DNA of 64,000 nucleotides from assembly GCA_024364735.1 (NCBI GenBank), contig JAGFNQ010000727.1, forward strand, positions 555,757 through 619,756, in the 5' to 3' direction. This DNA is from Boesenbergia rotunda. Taxonomy: Eukaryota; Streptophyta; Magnoliopsida; Zingiberales; Zingiberaceae. Every line of letters starts with the position of its first letter. Position 1 is the first letter of the stretch. Both the position numbers and the translations under genes were made by a program. Positions 53,970-64,000 of this stretch are shown piece by piece. The notes beneath the pieces were generated by a model, which saw nothing but the letters and a program-made list of their open reading frames with translations, ran no database searches and was not told the DNA's origin.

Positions 53970-54983
53970 GTGCTTGCGGCAGACCCCTAGGTGTTGTTCC
54001 CACAGTGAACAAGTGGGATACTTGGTTTGCTTATTGGTTGGCTCCCCTTTCGGATTGTTCCACTGCTTTCTTTTGTCGTGATTCATTCCTTTCCAGTTAG
54101 AGGTGTGGCCCTGGGGTTTCTGAGTTCCTGAACTGCCTTGGCCTTTGCTTTCTGTCACAACTGGCTTCTGTTGTTGCATGCTGTTCAGGTAGTGCTCGGT
54201 GATCAGAGCACTACTAACTAGTTCATCTGAGGTTTGCGGCCTATGGACGCCGCTGGCCACATTCAATTCTATTTCTGGCTTTAGCATTTTGAGAATAAGT
54301 CTGACTCGCTCTCGTTCAGTGCTGACCAGTTCAGGGCACAGGCGAGCCAGTCTGTTGAATCTCTTCACGGCTTCCTCTACTGATAGGTTTCCCTTCCGAA
54401 ATTCAGTGAACTCGTTGTAGTGGCGGTTGGTGACCCGCATGTGGAATAATTCTTCAAAGAACTCTTCCTCAAAGCTAGCCCAGGTCATCTAATTGACTGG
54501 GCGTTTCATCTTGATACGCTCCCACCACATACGCGCGTCTCCGGCTAGGCAGAAGGAGGCACACTTCACTTTCTCGTGCTCTGGCCAGTCTAGGAGCTCC
54601 ATGGTACTCTCCAGGATCTTTAAGCAAGCTTGGGCATCCCATGGTTCACTGGTGCCTGAGAAGGTCCCTGGCCTGATCTTCTGCCACTGGATCAGATAAG
54701 CATCCCTTTTTGCCCCTGTTGCTGGGGCTACTGGCATGTCTGGTGGGACTGGCGCCACAGGTGGAACCTCCATCACCATCGGCGTCTCCACCTAGGGCTC
54801 TGGGGTAACAGTGGGAGTAGCCTGTTGATTAGCCGTTAGAGCAGCAATTACTTGCTGTTGTTATGCTATCTGTCTCTGCAGTTATGCTACCACCTCTGTC
54901 AGGTCAGCTGGAGGCACTGAGTGGTCTGCCTCCTGCTGAGGCTCAGTAACTGGTGCTCCCCTAGCTGAGCGTCCTCTTGCCAT
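53970..54983 (-). pseudogene. gag: Gypsy gag of element E
   Basis: Starts at ATG 54983 (MARGRSARGAPVTEPQQEAD). It has the capsid-type region WQKIRPGTFSGTSEPWDAQA, then CLAGDARMWWERI and FEEEFFEELFHMRVTN, and leads towards the zinc knuckle, which is read in the next frame, so a frameshift lies between about 54015 and 53965. In-frame stops: two TAA near 54862-54890, TAG at 54792-54794 and TAG at 54489-54491. This is the ordinary gag that elements A and B lack. Downstream on the same frame (to 53508) the translation is out-of-frame noise. Confidence 0.88.
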
Positions 54984-55223
54984 TATTTAAAATAGAAGAG
55001 GGTCATACAGTTCATATTCTAATTCTTAAAATAGAAGAGGGTCATACAGTTCATATTCTAATTCTAAAAACATGCTATCAGATATAACTAACGTATTAAA
55101 CATGCTCTCGTTAACTGTAAACAAGAACTGACTAGAACACAGATAGCATGAATAACATGAAAATACTATAAATCTGAAAGTAAGAAAATATGTTAATGTA
55201 AGAGATACTCTTACTTGGAATGN
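54984..55223 (-). other. Leader of element E; primer site missing at an N
   Basis: The leader keeps TTCCAAGTAAGAG, matching the donor region of elements A and B, and contains a direct repeat of about 45 bp (AGAATATGAACTGTATGACC twice, 54990-55070). Between this and the LTR there should be about 55 bases with the primer site; instead there is only CAT and one undetermined base at 55223. Confidence 0.75.
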
Positions 55224-57763
55224 TGTAACGACCCCCGCCTTCTGGTGCTAAGCTTTAAGGCGGATCGCCACTACTAACTGACTGGCTGACTAACTGATTA
55301 CTGATCATTAATTTTCTTTCCAGATACTAAACCAACTGGGAGAATTTAAAATTTCTTATTTCGCTATTTACTGAACTAACAATTCATAATCATGTTTAAA
55401 GTACTAACCAGCCAAAATAAAACAAAAACTTTAATTTTATTAGCTTGGCCAGGATTCGATCCCCCAACCTCTGCATTGCATGACTAAAGCACTAACCAGC
55501 GGCTCTACACCACTTTTGTTTTACACAGCACCAGTCGACTGATATATATGCCAGTCGACTGGTCGGGCCACAGAATGTTTCTGTGCCCGACACCAGTCGA
55601 CTGGTGTTTTTCCAGTCGACTGGTAGTTCTGAAAACCCAGATTTCAGAGTTTCAGAATGTGCCAAAGTCGACCTACTCCGTACCAAATGCTCCATAAATT
55701 CATATCTAAGCTTCCTAACAGGTCTGCAATGATTCTAGGGCATTTGATACATGTTTTTGGAGGGTTTCTAGCAGGAATAGCAACTTAGAAATCATAAAAG
55801 CGACATGTAGAAGCATAAACATGAATGTGCCAAGTTTGTATCAACTTCTTATTGTAACTATTCATTTCCCATATCTAAAGGCATCCTTAGCTACTACATG
55901 TCATTCTATATGGTGCATTAATCTTAGAACAAGCATATCCTAAGAATTTAGCATGTAGATCAGAAGTATCAAGTTCCTACTCCTAAAGCTTAAGCATGGA
56001 TCTAAATTACCATGTCACAAGTATTAACCCATGACCTTCAACATTCACCAAACAAACATTAAAACCTGTAAATAAACTACCTTAAGTATGCTAGGCACCA
56101 CAAATAATCAGTCCAATCAAGTTCATACATGGTTCACGTAACCTATTGCGGAACAACTAAAAGAAACATAATAAAGACTATTTCTATGCTTTGCAAGTTC
56201 CGAAGACTTTTATTCCAACTCCACTACCACACACACTTTGCATCAAGCCCGCCGCCTCCACTACTAGTGTTTTCCTTTACCTGTATCTGCAGTATAAGGA
56301 AATGCAAACTAATAAGCATAAAGCTTAGTAAGTACCATCTAGCCTCACAAAACTATGAAATCTCAGGTTATGCTTTTCAAAACATGCCATACCAATACAC
56401 GCTCGTGTTCATAAATAATCATGCTATGCTCATGCTAAAATACATGTCAAAAAAAATATCATGGCATATAACTGGCACCTGGCCTATGCTGAACTGAAGC
56501 TGAAAACTAAGCTATAGCATGTCATACATATCTGAACCGGAACTGAAACTAACTAACATAAAATCAATTATTAAATTCACCACATGCTAAAAATGAATTT
56601 CTGGAAACTATATACATATAGTAGGTGAAAATAATAATCAACTGCTGTGGGCCCGGCAATGTACCAGCTGTGCGCGCATCCCTAATAAATCCGAGGTAGC
56701 AAATCCCGAATCCATTAGGGTTCTACTAGGTTATCTGAACCTAGGGGCAACTAAGGAGCCCATCCCATACTAGGTTATCTGAACCTAGGGGCAACTTGGA
56801 GCCCATCCCTGGACCGAAGTCCGGTACAATGCCAACTGAAAATAAAATAGTTCTTTTATACTTTTCTTTTTTTTCTTCTGATTCTTGCTTTTATTAGGTT
56901 ATCTAAACCTAGGGCAACTAGGAGCCCATCCCGTTGGACCTTGGTCCCAATCATAAACTGAAGCAAGAATTTCTATTCTTTAATGCTTTCTATAGCATTA
57001 ACTGAACTGAACAATTTAACAAACACCTAACGTGCTCCTTGACCCAAACTGAAGGGTAATACAACGTGCTTGTTCATAATTTATGATTTCTAATCGTAGG
57101 ACATATATATAAGGAAATAAAGCACACGAAAAATCAACGGAATCTACTTATACTGCAAGTGAGTGGTACTTACATCCTGCGCTAGGTTTTTCTTACGAAT
57201 ATAATATGAAATCTCCGAGGGAACGTCGAACTTCGACGTTCTTCTTGCTCCTTGGCGTTCTCCTCGCGTCTACGAGAATTCTCTTAGAGAATAGGGCCTC
57301 TTGGGACCTTCCCTTCGCTTTCCCCTTGTCTTGGGCAGCAAGAGAAGAGGAGGAGAGGAAGAGGCGCAAGAGAGGAAGAGAGAAGAGAGACTCGGAAGAG
57401 GGAGAGGAAGAAAATCGCCGAGAGAGAGTGGGTGTCGGCGATGAGAGAATGTGAGGAAAAGAATGAATATAAAAACCCTAAGTTTCCCTTTTATACTTAT
57501 GGAAAAATTTAACTAACTTTACCTTATTTATCCTTCCCTCTATTCTATTTCAACGAAAACAGATTAGCCCCCTTGGTAAGTCTATTCTCTTCTCATGGTA
57601 CAGGTCCAGGGTTTAAACCCCACTTAAATCTTTTACTGCGCATTCTATTTTTATTCATTTTTGCCTTATTTGTCCATGGAAAAATTCTATAAAAATATCC
57701 ATAAATTCAGAATTAATTCTAGGATATTTCTAAAATTAGGTTTGAGAATTTTCGGGCATTACA
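55224..57763 (-). repeat. LTR 2 of element E (shared middle LTR)
   Basis: On minus, TGTAATGCCCGAAAATTCTC to GGGGGTCGTTACA, 2540 bp. Nearly identical to LTR 1 over about 55224-57380 but very different in the first 380 bases (minus orientation). Palindromes at 55531-55562, 55603-55633 and 57221-57241. Confidence 0.9.
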
Positions 57764-57798
57764 ATCCCCCATACCTTATAAAAAGTTCGTCCTCGAAC

Positions 57799-59167
57799 TT
57801 AAAACAACTCTGGGTATTTCTGCCTCATGCTGTCCTCTGGTTCCCATGTTGCCTCTTCTACTCTGTGATTTTGCCATATGACTTTTACTAATGGTACCTC
57901 CTTGTTTCGCAATTTCTTAACTGCTCGGTCTATTATCTGAATAGGTCGACTATCATAACTGAGATCTTCGCGAACTTGTACCGTCTGTGGCTCTATCACC
58001 TGGGTGGCATCGGGGATATGCTTCCTCAGCATGGAAACATGAAATACATTGTGGATAGCTGACATCTCCTGAGGTAGCTCCAACTCGTAAGCTACTTTGC
58101 CAACTCTTCTAGTGATGGGGTATGGTCCTACATATCTGGGACTTAGCTTGCCCTTCTTCCCAAAATGCATTACTCCCTTCATGGGAGCCACTCTGAGGAA
58201 CACTGTATCCCCAACTTCAAACTCTAATGGTCTGCGCCGTGTATCAACATAGCTCTTCTGGCGGCTTTGAGCTGTTTCTATTCTCTGGCGGATCTGCTGT
58301 ATGGCCACGGTGGTATCCTGTATAAGATCTGTCTGTAGGCCTAGCTCTTGCCTCTCACCACCCTCGTACCAGCAGATAGGAGATCTACACCTCCGCCCAT
58401 ATAAAGCCTCATAGGGTGCCATGCCGATAGTGGCCTGATAACTATTGTTGTAGGCGAATTCCGCTAAGCACAGGTATCTACACCAACTGCCCTTGAAATC
58501 TAAAGCACAAGCTCTGAGCATATCTTCTAGTACTTGATTAACTCTCTCTGTCTGACCATCTGTCTGGGGATGGAAAGCTGTGCTAAACTTCAGTTTGGTG
58601 CCTAGTGCTGTCTGTGCGCACTCCCAGAAGTGCGAAGTGAACCTACTGTCCCTATCTGAAATAATAGTCCTAGGGACTCCATGTAGTCTGACGATTTCCT
58701 TGAGGTATAATTGAGCTAGCTGTTCCATGGAATAGGAGATCCTGATAGCTAGGAAGTGGGCAGACTTGGTCAATCTGTCTACTATTACCCAGATTGCATC
58801 ATGTCCATTCGTTGTTCTGGGTAGTCCCACTATAAAATCCATGGAAATAGCTTCCCATTTCCATTCTGAAATTTGGATAGGCTGCAGAACTCCACTTGGT
58901 CTCTGATGTTCTGCCTTGACCCTTTGGCATGTCAAACAGGTACTGATATATCTGGCGATGTCACTCTTCATCCCAGGCCACCAAAAACGTCCCCTGAGGT
59001 CTTGGTACATTTTGGTGGAACCAGGATGCATCGTATAAGGAGATCCATGCGCTTCCTCCAGGATCTTCCTTCGGAGCTCTTCTTGGTTCGGAACACATAA
59101 GCGGTCACCACAGTACAGTGTCCCACTATCTGATAGGCGAAACTCCCCATTTTCTGATTTTGCTATC
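57799..59167 (-). CDS. pol: Integrase and chromodomain, partial, open frame (element E')
   Basis: An uninterrupted minus-strand frame from the window position 59167, where element F cuts it, to the stop at 57799-57801, about 455 codons. It covers the end of the RNase H-integrase linker (SDSGTLYCGDRLCVP), HHCC zinc region (CLTCQRVKAEHQRPSG), DDE core (MDFIVGLPRTTNGHDAIWVI, FHPQTDGQTERVNQ), GPYPITRRVGKVAYELELPQ and a C-terminal chromodomain (VKVIWQNHRVEEATWEPE). Unlike the copy at 50351 it has no stops, so it is younger or better preserved. Without its N-terminal parts and promoter it is a fragment. Confidence 0.9.
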
Positions 59168-61434
59168 TGATGGCCCCAAATATACTAGTTCAAATTGTCA
59201 TGAATTGTGGGACCATCAGATTTAGAATTTATGAATGAAATGCTGGAAACCCTTTTACAATCAAAAGTATGAAAATGTAATATAGGGGCCACAGGTTGTA
59301 TTTTTCTCGGGGACTAGTTGTCGTGTTTGATTCGATGCTTGTATTTAGGTGTCGTTCGTGAAATTCGGGTTTCAAATAGATATTCGGGTTTTGGGTTGCA
59401 ATCATGAAATGAAATGGTATGAGATACAAGATGTGTGCCACCAAAACTTGATACGCAAGGAATGGAAGAGACCTATGTGCCAAGATGATCCTAAGTGCAG
59501 TAATTATATGTTCAATTCAGAACGTTTTGATGCAGAAATTGAATGGCAAAAATGCAGAAATGAAGTGCACTTTTAGAAACTGACTGCTGCAACACATTGT
59601 ATGAAAAATCTATCCAAGCAACTAAAACCAAGTGCTAAGCAAACAGTCATTGCCAATTCAGAAATTGCAGTTAATTCAATTGCAGAAACTGAAAACTGAA
59701 GTCTGAAATGCTGAACAACCCGAGCTCACAACAAGCTGGATTCAAGTGCAATGGCACACCAAAAACTATGTTTAACTTGGCACCAATCAAAAGCTGAGTT
59801 ATTACTTGATACAAAATGCAGGCTACACTTTGATACTCAGGAAAAAGGAACACTTGATTTCAGCCAAACCGAAGACAGAACAACAAACAGGCTGAACTCG
59901 AGTGCAAAGATATAACTTCAGAAAAGATTTAACAGATAACCATTCAGAAATTAAACACTAAATTTGATACGCAAGGACAGAACTCAATTCAGAAATGATG
60001 ATGTGCAGAAATGGTCCAATGGCAGAAATGAAACAGCAGATATGGGAATCGAGTTATCAGAAATCAATTTGCAAAAAAAAAAAACAGAATCAATGCAAAA
60101 CAAACTGTGCTAAACCGCATAAATAAATCTAACTTGCTAAACAACTCAAATCGATTGAATTAGTAAATTAAATGTTGTCTTCAATTGCAGGGAATGAGCT
60201 AAACAAGAATCGAATGGAAATTAAACTGAAGAAGTTCAGAAACTAAACTGAGCTTTGCAGGGCAAGGGCTGATACGCAATGATCTAAGTGGAGAGCAAAT
60301 TGAAATTTCGATTTACCAAAGCTAAACAGAATTCAGGAATGAAACTAAAGTCTAGTCTAACTTAATCCAACTAAATTAGCTCACCAAAAAGGAAATAAAC
60401 TGGAAGAATTCTGAAACTGAAATTCAGTTTCAGAAAACTCTGATACGCAGCTAATGGAAGTGGCACACAACAATTAAAGCTACAACTAAACTAGAATTAA
60501 AAGCGATTATCCACCAAACAAGTTCCTAAACTACTCAACTTGAAGAATCGAAACCTAGTTAAGCTAAAACAATCAGAAAACGAAATTAAGCAATCTGATT
60601 TGAATGCAGTAATGAAACAAAGTGCAGAAACGAGATTTACAACTAAATAAACGAAATTAAGCTAATCCACAATCTGATTCCTTGCTGTCACTCAAGGATG
60701 AGCTCGAATCGAGGTGGTCACGCCGTCAAAATGAAGAAATTGCTGAAGAAATGAAGAAAAACGAGGAAGAAACCAAGGCAAACGAGCTGCGGCGAGGACG
60801 CGACCCGGAAGAGCTGCTGCGCATTTCTGATTAAATAGAAACAAATGGACGGCTCAGATTGCTTTGATGAAATCCAACGGTAGATCTTGATCTGATTTGA
60901 GCCAAACTTTTATGATGATGATCTGGGGTCAGGATCTGCCTTGTGGTAGCTCGGATCCTCCAGATATGCAACGGATGGTCCAGATCAACTCTATCTGTGA
61001 ATGGACGCTCTAGAACCCTCCTTGCTTAATCCAACGGTTGATTTAGCTCTGATTGGGATGAAACCTTCAGATCTTGATCATAGAGCTTGATCAACCCTAA
61101 CCCTAGCTCGGATTGCTTCAGATCGTCCCGGATGGCTCAGATCTAACCGCTCTTGAATCGGACGGCCCGGATTAATCGTAGGCTTGATAATTCGATCCGG
61201 CTCACATCCGACTCAAGTTTGACCCAGTATGCCCTAGGTCTAGGATCCTTTCATGCCTACAAAAATATATCAGAAAATTACTGGCCAAATAATCCAAAAA
61301 TTGTGTAATTTTGCAATTAAGTCCAAAATAAGATAAAGTTCCAAAACCTAGAGTAAAATCATAATTAAGCAATAAAAACATGGGTCAAACATGAATTTTA
61401 GCAATTAAAATAATCAATAAAATGGTGCTTATCA
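59168..61434 (-). repeat. 3' LTR of element F
   Basis: On minus it starts TGATAAGCACCATTTTATTG after the polypurine tract and ends GGGGCCATCA, where E' integrase sequence begins; 2267 bp with TG...CA ends. The last 51 bases (59168-59218) form an inverted repeat TGATGGCCCCAAAT/ATTGTGGGACCATCA. The A-rich half (59560-60680) repeats CAGAAATG and TGATACGCA motifs but has no gene. Confidence 0.7.
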
Positions 61435-61435
61435 A

Positions 61436-61448
61436 CTCCCCCACACTT
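61436..61448 (-). other. Polypurine tract, element F
   Basis: On minus, AAGTGTGGGGGAG followed by T and the LTR start. The same 13 bases recur at 63123-63135 and 63832-63844. Confidence 0.75.
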
Positions 61449-63670
61449 AACCTTGAGCGTCTCGCGAAACTACTAAATAACTATCCCCTAGATTTTCTCA
61501 AGCATAATTAGAAGCAAATGAAAAGAAATTACCTAGGGTCGTCAATTCTTATAAATCTAAGCTCTATGGATTAGTATCTTGTCCTTAAATCAACAACTTA
61601 GCCTTTTCATCCATCATGAGTCATTGAGATGAATTTAACTCACTAGCCTTTCAAGGAAAAATTTGGTGGCTCTCTTCTTAAGTTCTAACTTGATAATGGA
61701 AGTGGAGCTCACTCAAACACACATGCTTCTTGCACTACCATAGGCTTGCTTATTATCTAATCTCCACCATTAATCATGAATAGGATCAACAACTATAAAA
61801 ACAAATCAAAGACATAGAAAATGATAAGAAATGGAGTAAAAATCAAGAAAATGGAAATATTGCTAAAGTGGGAGACTTGGTTGCTCAAGTATGTTTCCAA
61901 TGTGCTTTGCCCCATCTTAACAGTCCTCCAATGAAATCAAAAATGTTGGGAAGTCAAACTTAAACAAATTCCTTTGATTTGGATGAAAAACCCTTTCTTT
62001 ACTTCCTTGTGCCAAGTTGCCTTTTGTGTGCCATTTTTTCCTTTCTTCTCTTTTCTGATTCTTCTTTTTCTTCTTTCTTTCTTTCTTGTAAGGTCAGAGA
62101 TGAAATGGAATAAAGCTTTGATCCGGATGGGGAAAATCTTCACTGAACTCATGGAGCAAAAATTCCAGTTGAGTACCATTTTGTGTCTCCCTTCTTTTTT
62201 TTTCTCTCAAGCTGTTTTCTATTTTTTTTTTTCTGCTCTCTGTTAACTTCTAAATTCATTTCCTGGTCTCAATCTACTCAGTTGGATACCTTGCTGACCC
62301 GGAACTAGCTCCAATTCACACTGCCGTGACCTTCTTGATACACAACCCTTCAAGTTGGCACACCTACCACTTAAATTTTCTTTTTCTGTTTCTGTGTTTC
62401 AAATCCAGCTCCACGGCATCTTCCAGATCTTGCAAAATTCTGATTCCTTTCTAAAGAAAATTAGTACACAGGTACTTGTATCAATTGGTAGTGGAAGTCT
62501 TAAGTGTTCCACTCAAATTCAAATTCAGGACATTGAATTTCAGCCCCTTCTTTCATTGCATTTTGGAAATGACTTCACTGCAATTTTAACCACTGCCTTC
62601 ACTGCATGTTCTGATTTCTTCCAGTTTCTTTCATTTGTAAGCTGCTCCCATTTAAGGTTGAATTCAGCTACACATTGCTGGATTAGGAAGCAGGAATTCA
62701 GCTAGAAGTTGGTACAAAACTTCCTTGTATGTATGGTAAACAATTTCTGCCCAGATTTCTGCACATCTTTTCCTTCTTCAAATCAGCTCCCTTCCAATTC
62801 TGTTTATACACTGATTTTGGCTCAGAATCTTCTTCCCAAATAATCACAGATTTTTCCTTTTGAAATGGCACAATTTTCAGATATCTCCATTGCTTGCCTC
62901 TGTTTTTTTTTACAGATTTTTATATTGCATGCCATTTGTTTTCCTTGGATCTTCAAATGATGAGCAAGAATCTAGATGCTTCAATTTTTGTCTTCCTTAA
63001 CTACTTCTTCTTGCTTAATCTTGATACCAAACTCAACCAAATTGGCACATGAAAATGCAGATTTTTTTTTTCCGACATGAAATTTCCTCTTTTGATACCA
63101 AATCTTTCCAAAACACTAGTCACTCCCCCACACTTAAATCATTGTCCGTCCCGGGCAAAATAGCATTAGAAACATATCAAACAACAAGTCCATAGAAAAA
63201 ATGGGTAAGCGAAGGAGATAAGCAAAGAAAAAGAGAACAAACATGATTATTGCTAAAAATTGATGTGGGAAGGGAAACAAATGGATTAGCCTCTATAGAT
63301 GTGATTCAATCATTGAAATATGATTTTGAAAGAACCTAATCAAGTTCTAGAGTTTAATAACATGTGTGTCACAAATATAAGGCTAATTCTCACTAGGTGC
63401 AAATGATTCATCTCAAGTCGTCAATTAAGAATTTAAAGCAAAGAAGTACTCAAGCATCCAAGATTTCATCCATGAACTCAAATCCTAAGTTTTAACAACC
63501 AAATTTAATTTATTTTCAAAAAACTCTAAAATGCTATGGAGATAACCTAGAGGGATACATTTATTTCCTAATCATGCAAGAAAAAGTGCTAAAACACAAG
63601 ACATGGTATTCACAATGATTTTATTCATGTCATGTTACTCTACTCACTTATTTATTAACAAGAACTCATT
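61449..63670 (-). other. Non-coding 3' region of element F
   Basis: About 2.2 kb with pyrimidine-rich tracts (62035-62095, 62195-62240 on plus) and several TTGATAC motifs. The ORFs on either strand (61937-62246, 62355-62705) are low-complexity or lack any recognisable domain. Apart from the repeated polypurine-like 13-mer I see no features. Confidence 0.5.
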
Positions 63671-64000
63671 TTAAGAGTGAAAACATGCAATAAAGGAAAA
63701 GGCAACAAAAATCAAACTCCCTTTTATTTCTGGCGGTCGGAGTCTGTCAAGAAAGAGCCTCCACCGTGGTAGTGGAGGAGTTTGGGTGTGCGAAAGAGCT
63801 TCTTCCATTTGTTCAACTTTACAGTGCATCGCTCCCCCACACTTGGACTTAACTGCAACCTGTTCAGGTGGACGAAGATTATTTAAATACAAGACCCATT
63901 TAAGAGGTATAGTGTTCTGAATTAAAGGAAAATCTACTCCCTCTTTATTATTTTTGGGACTCATTTCAGGAGGTTTCAGTCTGTTCAAATGAAGCTCCCA
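63671..64000 (-). CDS. Extra ORF of element F with W-x-L-x-L-N-x-L-R-P-P-E repeats (partial)
   Basis: Open from the window edge at 64000 to a stop at 63671, at least 109 codons; the start lies outside. Three copies of one motif are visible: WELHLNRLKPPE, WVLYLNNLRPPE and WRLFLDRLRPPE, spaced about 33 and 47 residues apart, then a hydrophobic tail (SLIFVAFSFIACF). It lies between pol (outside) and the 3' LTR in the sense direction of the element. Extra ORFs in this place are known from Tat-lineage gypsy elements; I cannot assign this one. The conserved W, L and PPE positions argue for selection on protein. Confidence 0.55.
   Translation of the reverse strand, partial: WELHLNRLKPPEMSPKNNKEGVDFPLIQNTIPLKWVLYLNNLRPPEQVAVKSKCGGAMHCKVEQMEEALSHTQTPPLPRWRLFLDRLRPPEIKGSLIFVAFSFIACFHS

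Larger units (their letters stand above)
47740..59167 (-). mobile_element. Ty3/gypsy chromovirus E: LTR-int-LTR-int on minus
   Basis: From right to left on minus: the 3' end of one internal region (59167-57764), an LTR (57763-55224), a second internal region with gag-pol (55223-50316) and a last LTR (50315-47740). The middle LTR is therefore shared by two units, a tandem recombinant. The right end is cut by the LTR of element F at 59168. The left flank of the last LTR, CAAAG, may be one half of a target duplication. Tekay-like by long LTRs beginning TGTAACG and a C-terminal chromodomain. Confidence 0.85.
59168..64000 (-). mobile_element. Ty3/gypsy element F (Tat/Athila-like), 3' part
   Basis: Minus orientation: 3' LTR at 61434-59168, polypurine tract, a long non-coding 3' region and a downstream ORF that runs past the window end. 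It is inserted in the integrase-linker of E' at 59167/59168, with CTATC as the possible target duplication. The GTGTGGGGGAG tract next to TGATAAGC and the long spacer with an extra ORF recall non-chromovirus plant gypsy lineages; no pol is in the window to prove it. Confidence 0.65.

Noticed and set aside
59349..59576. 75-codon ORF in the F LTR
   Set aside because: No similarity that I recognise, and located in LTR sequence.
59440..60450. Recurring GATACGCA motif (59449, 59967, 60270, 60440)
   Set aside because: Only four copies with irregular spacing in an A-rich LTR; no clear structure.
61937..62246. Overlapping ORFs on both strands rich in Phe/Ser or Lys/Arg
   Set aside because: Low-complexity pyrimidine tract.

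Overview
This window is repeat-rich nuclear DNA from a flowering plant. It contains no complete, independent host gene. Almost every base can be assigned to nested LTR retrotransposons (Ty3/gypsy chromoviruses, a Tat/Athila-like gypsy, SIRE-like and Tork/Angela-like Ty1/copia), two solo LTRs and one CACTA DNA transposon. The evidence is plant-type LTRs of 0.9-3.4 kb, tRNA-iMet primer sites (TGGTATCAGAGC), polypurine tracts, target-site duplications and recognisable gag/PR/IN/RT/RH domains. The GC-rich first exon of a captured metal-transporter fragment weakly suggests a monocot.

Layout. 1-5032: gypsy element A (end of its 5' LTR, primer site, leader intron, an unusual ORF instead of gag, and pol broken off in integrase). 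5034-20305: gypsy complex B/C, an LTR-internal-LTR-internal-LTR remnant whose middle LTR carries two solo LTRs (8274-11411 minus, TSD TGTAA/TATAA; 11938-14632 plus, TSD GAAAT). 20306-25665: SIRE-like copia on minus, cut in its RNase H by B/C. It lies head to head with a second copy on plus (25666-30701), giving a multi-kilobase inverted repeat. 30702-33144: copia debris (a gag pseudogene and an LTR fragment). 33145-47706: a complete, young copia element D (TSD ATTCG) with an otherwise open 1307-codon gag-pol frame, split by a 4.34-kb CACTA element at 37278-41621 (TSD CAT). 47740-59167: gypsy chromovirus E on minus, also LTR-internal-LTR-internal. 59168-64000: the 3' part of another gypsy element on minus, running off the window.

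Most notable: (1) Elements A and B, which have different LTR families, both carry in place of gag an ORF encoding a short gag-like N-terminal region, an acidic heptad-repeat rod and a hydrophobic C-terminal tail. It sits directly behind a well-formed intron (donor, TACTAAC branch site, acceptor touching the ATG) and is followed by AATAAA signals. It reads as a self-contained, spliced, tail-anchored protein gene inside a retrotransposon. (2) The CACTA element has captured the promoter and first three exons of a metal tolerance protein gene next to the last exons of a bHLH factor gene; the inferred splice sites keep one reading frame across the two. (3) A CAGTCGACTG palindrome, often doubled into 30-bp hairpins, recurs in LTRs of both a copia and a gypsy family. 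(4) The leader of D contains repeated hairpins with apparently compensatory base changes. (5) The B/C LTR contains a five-unit array of about 175 bp.
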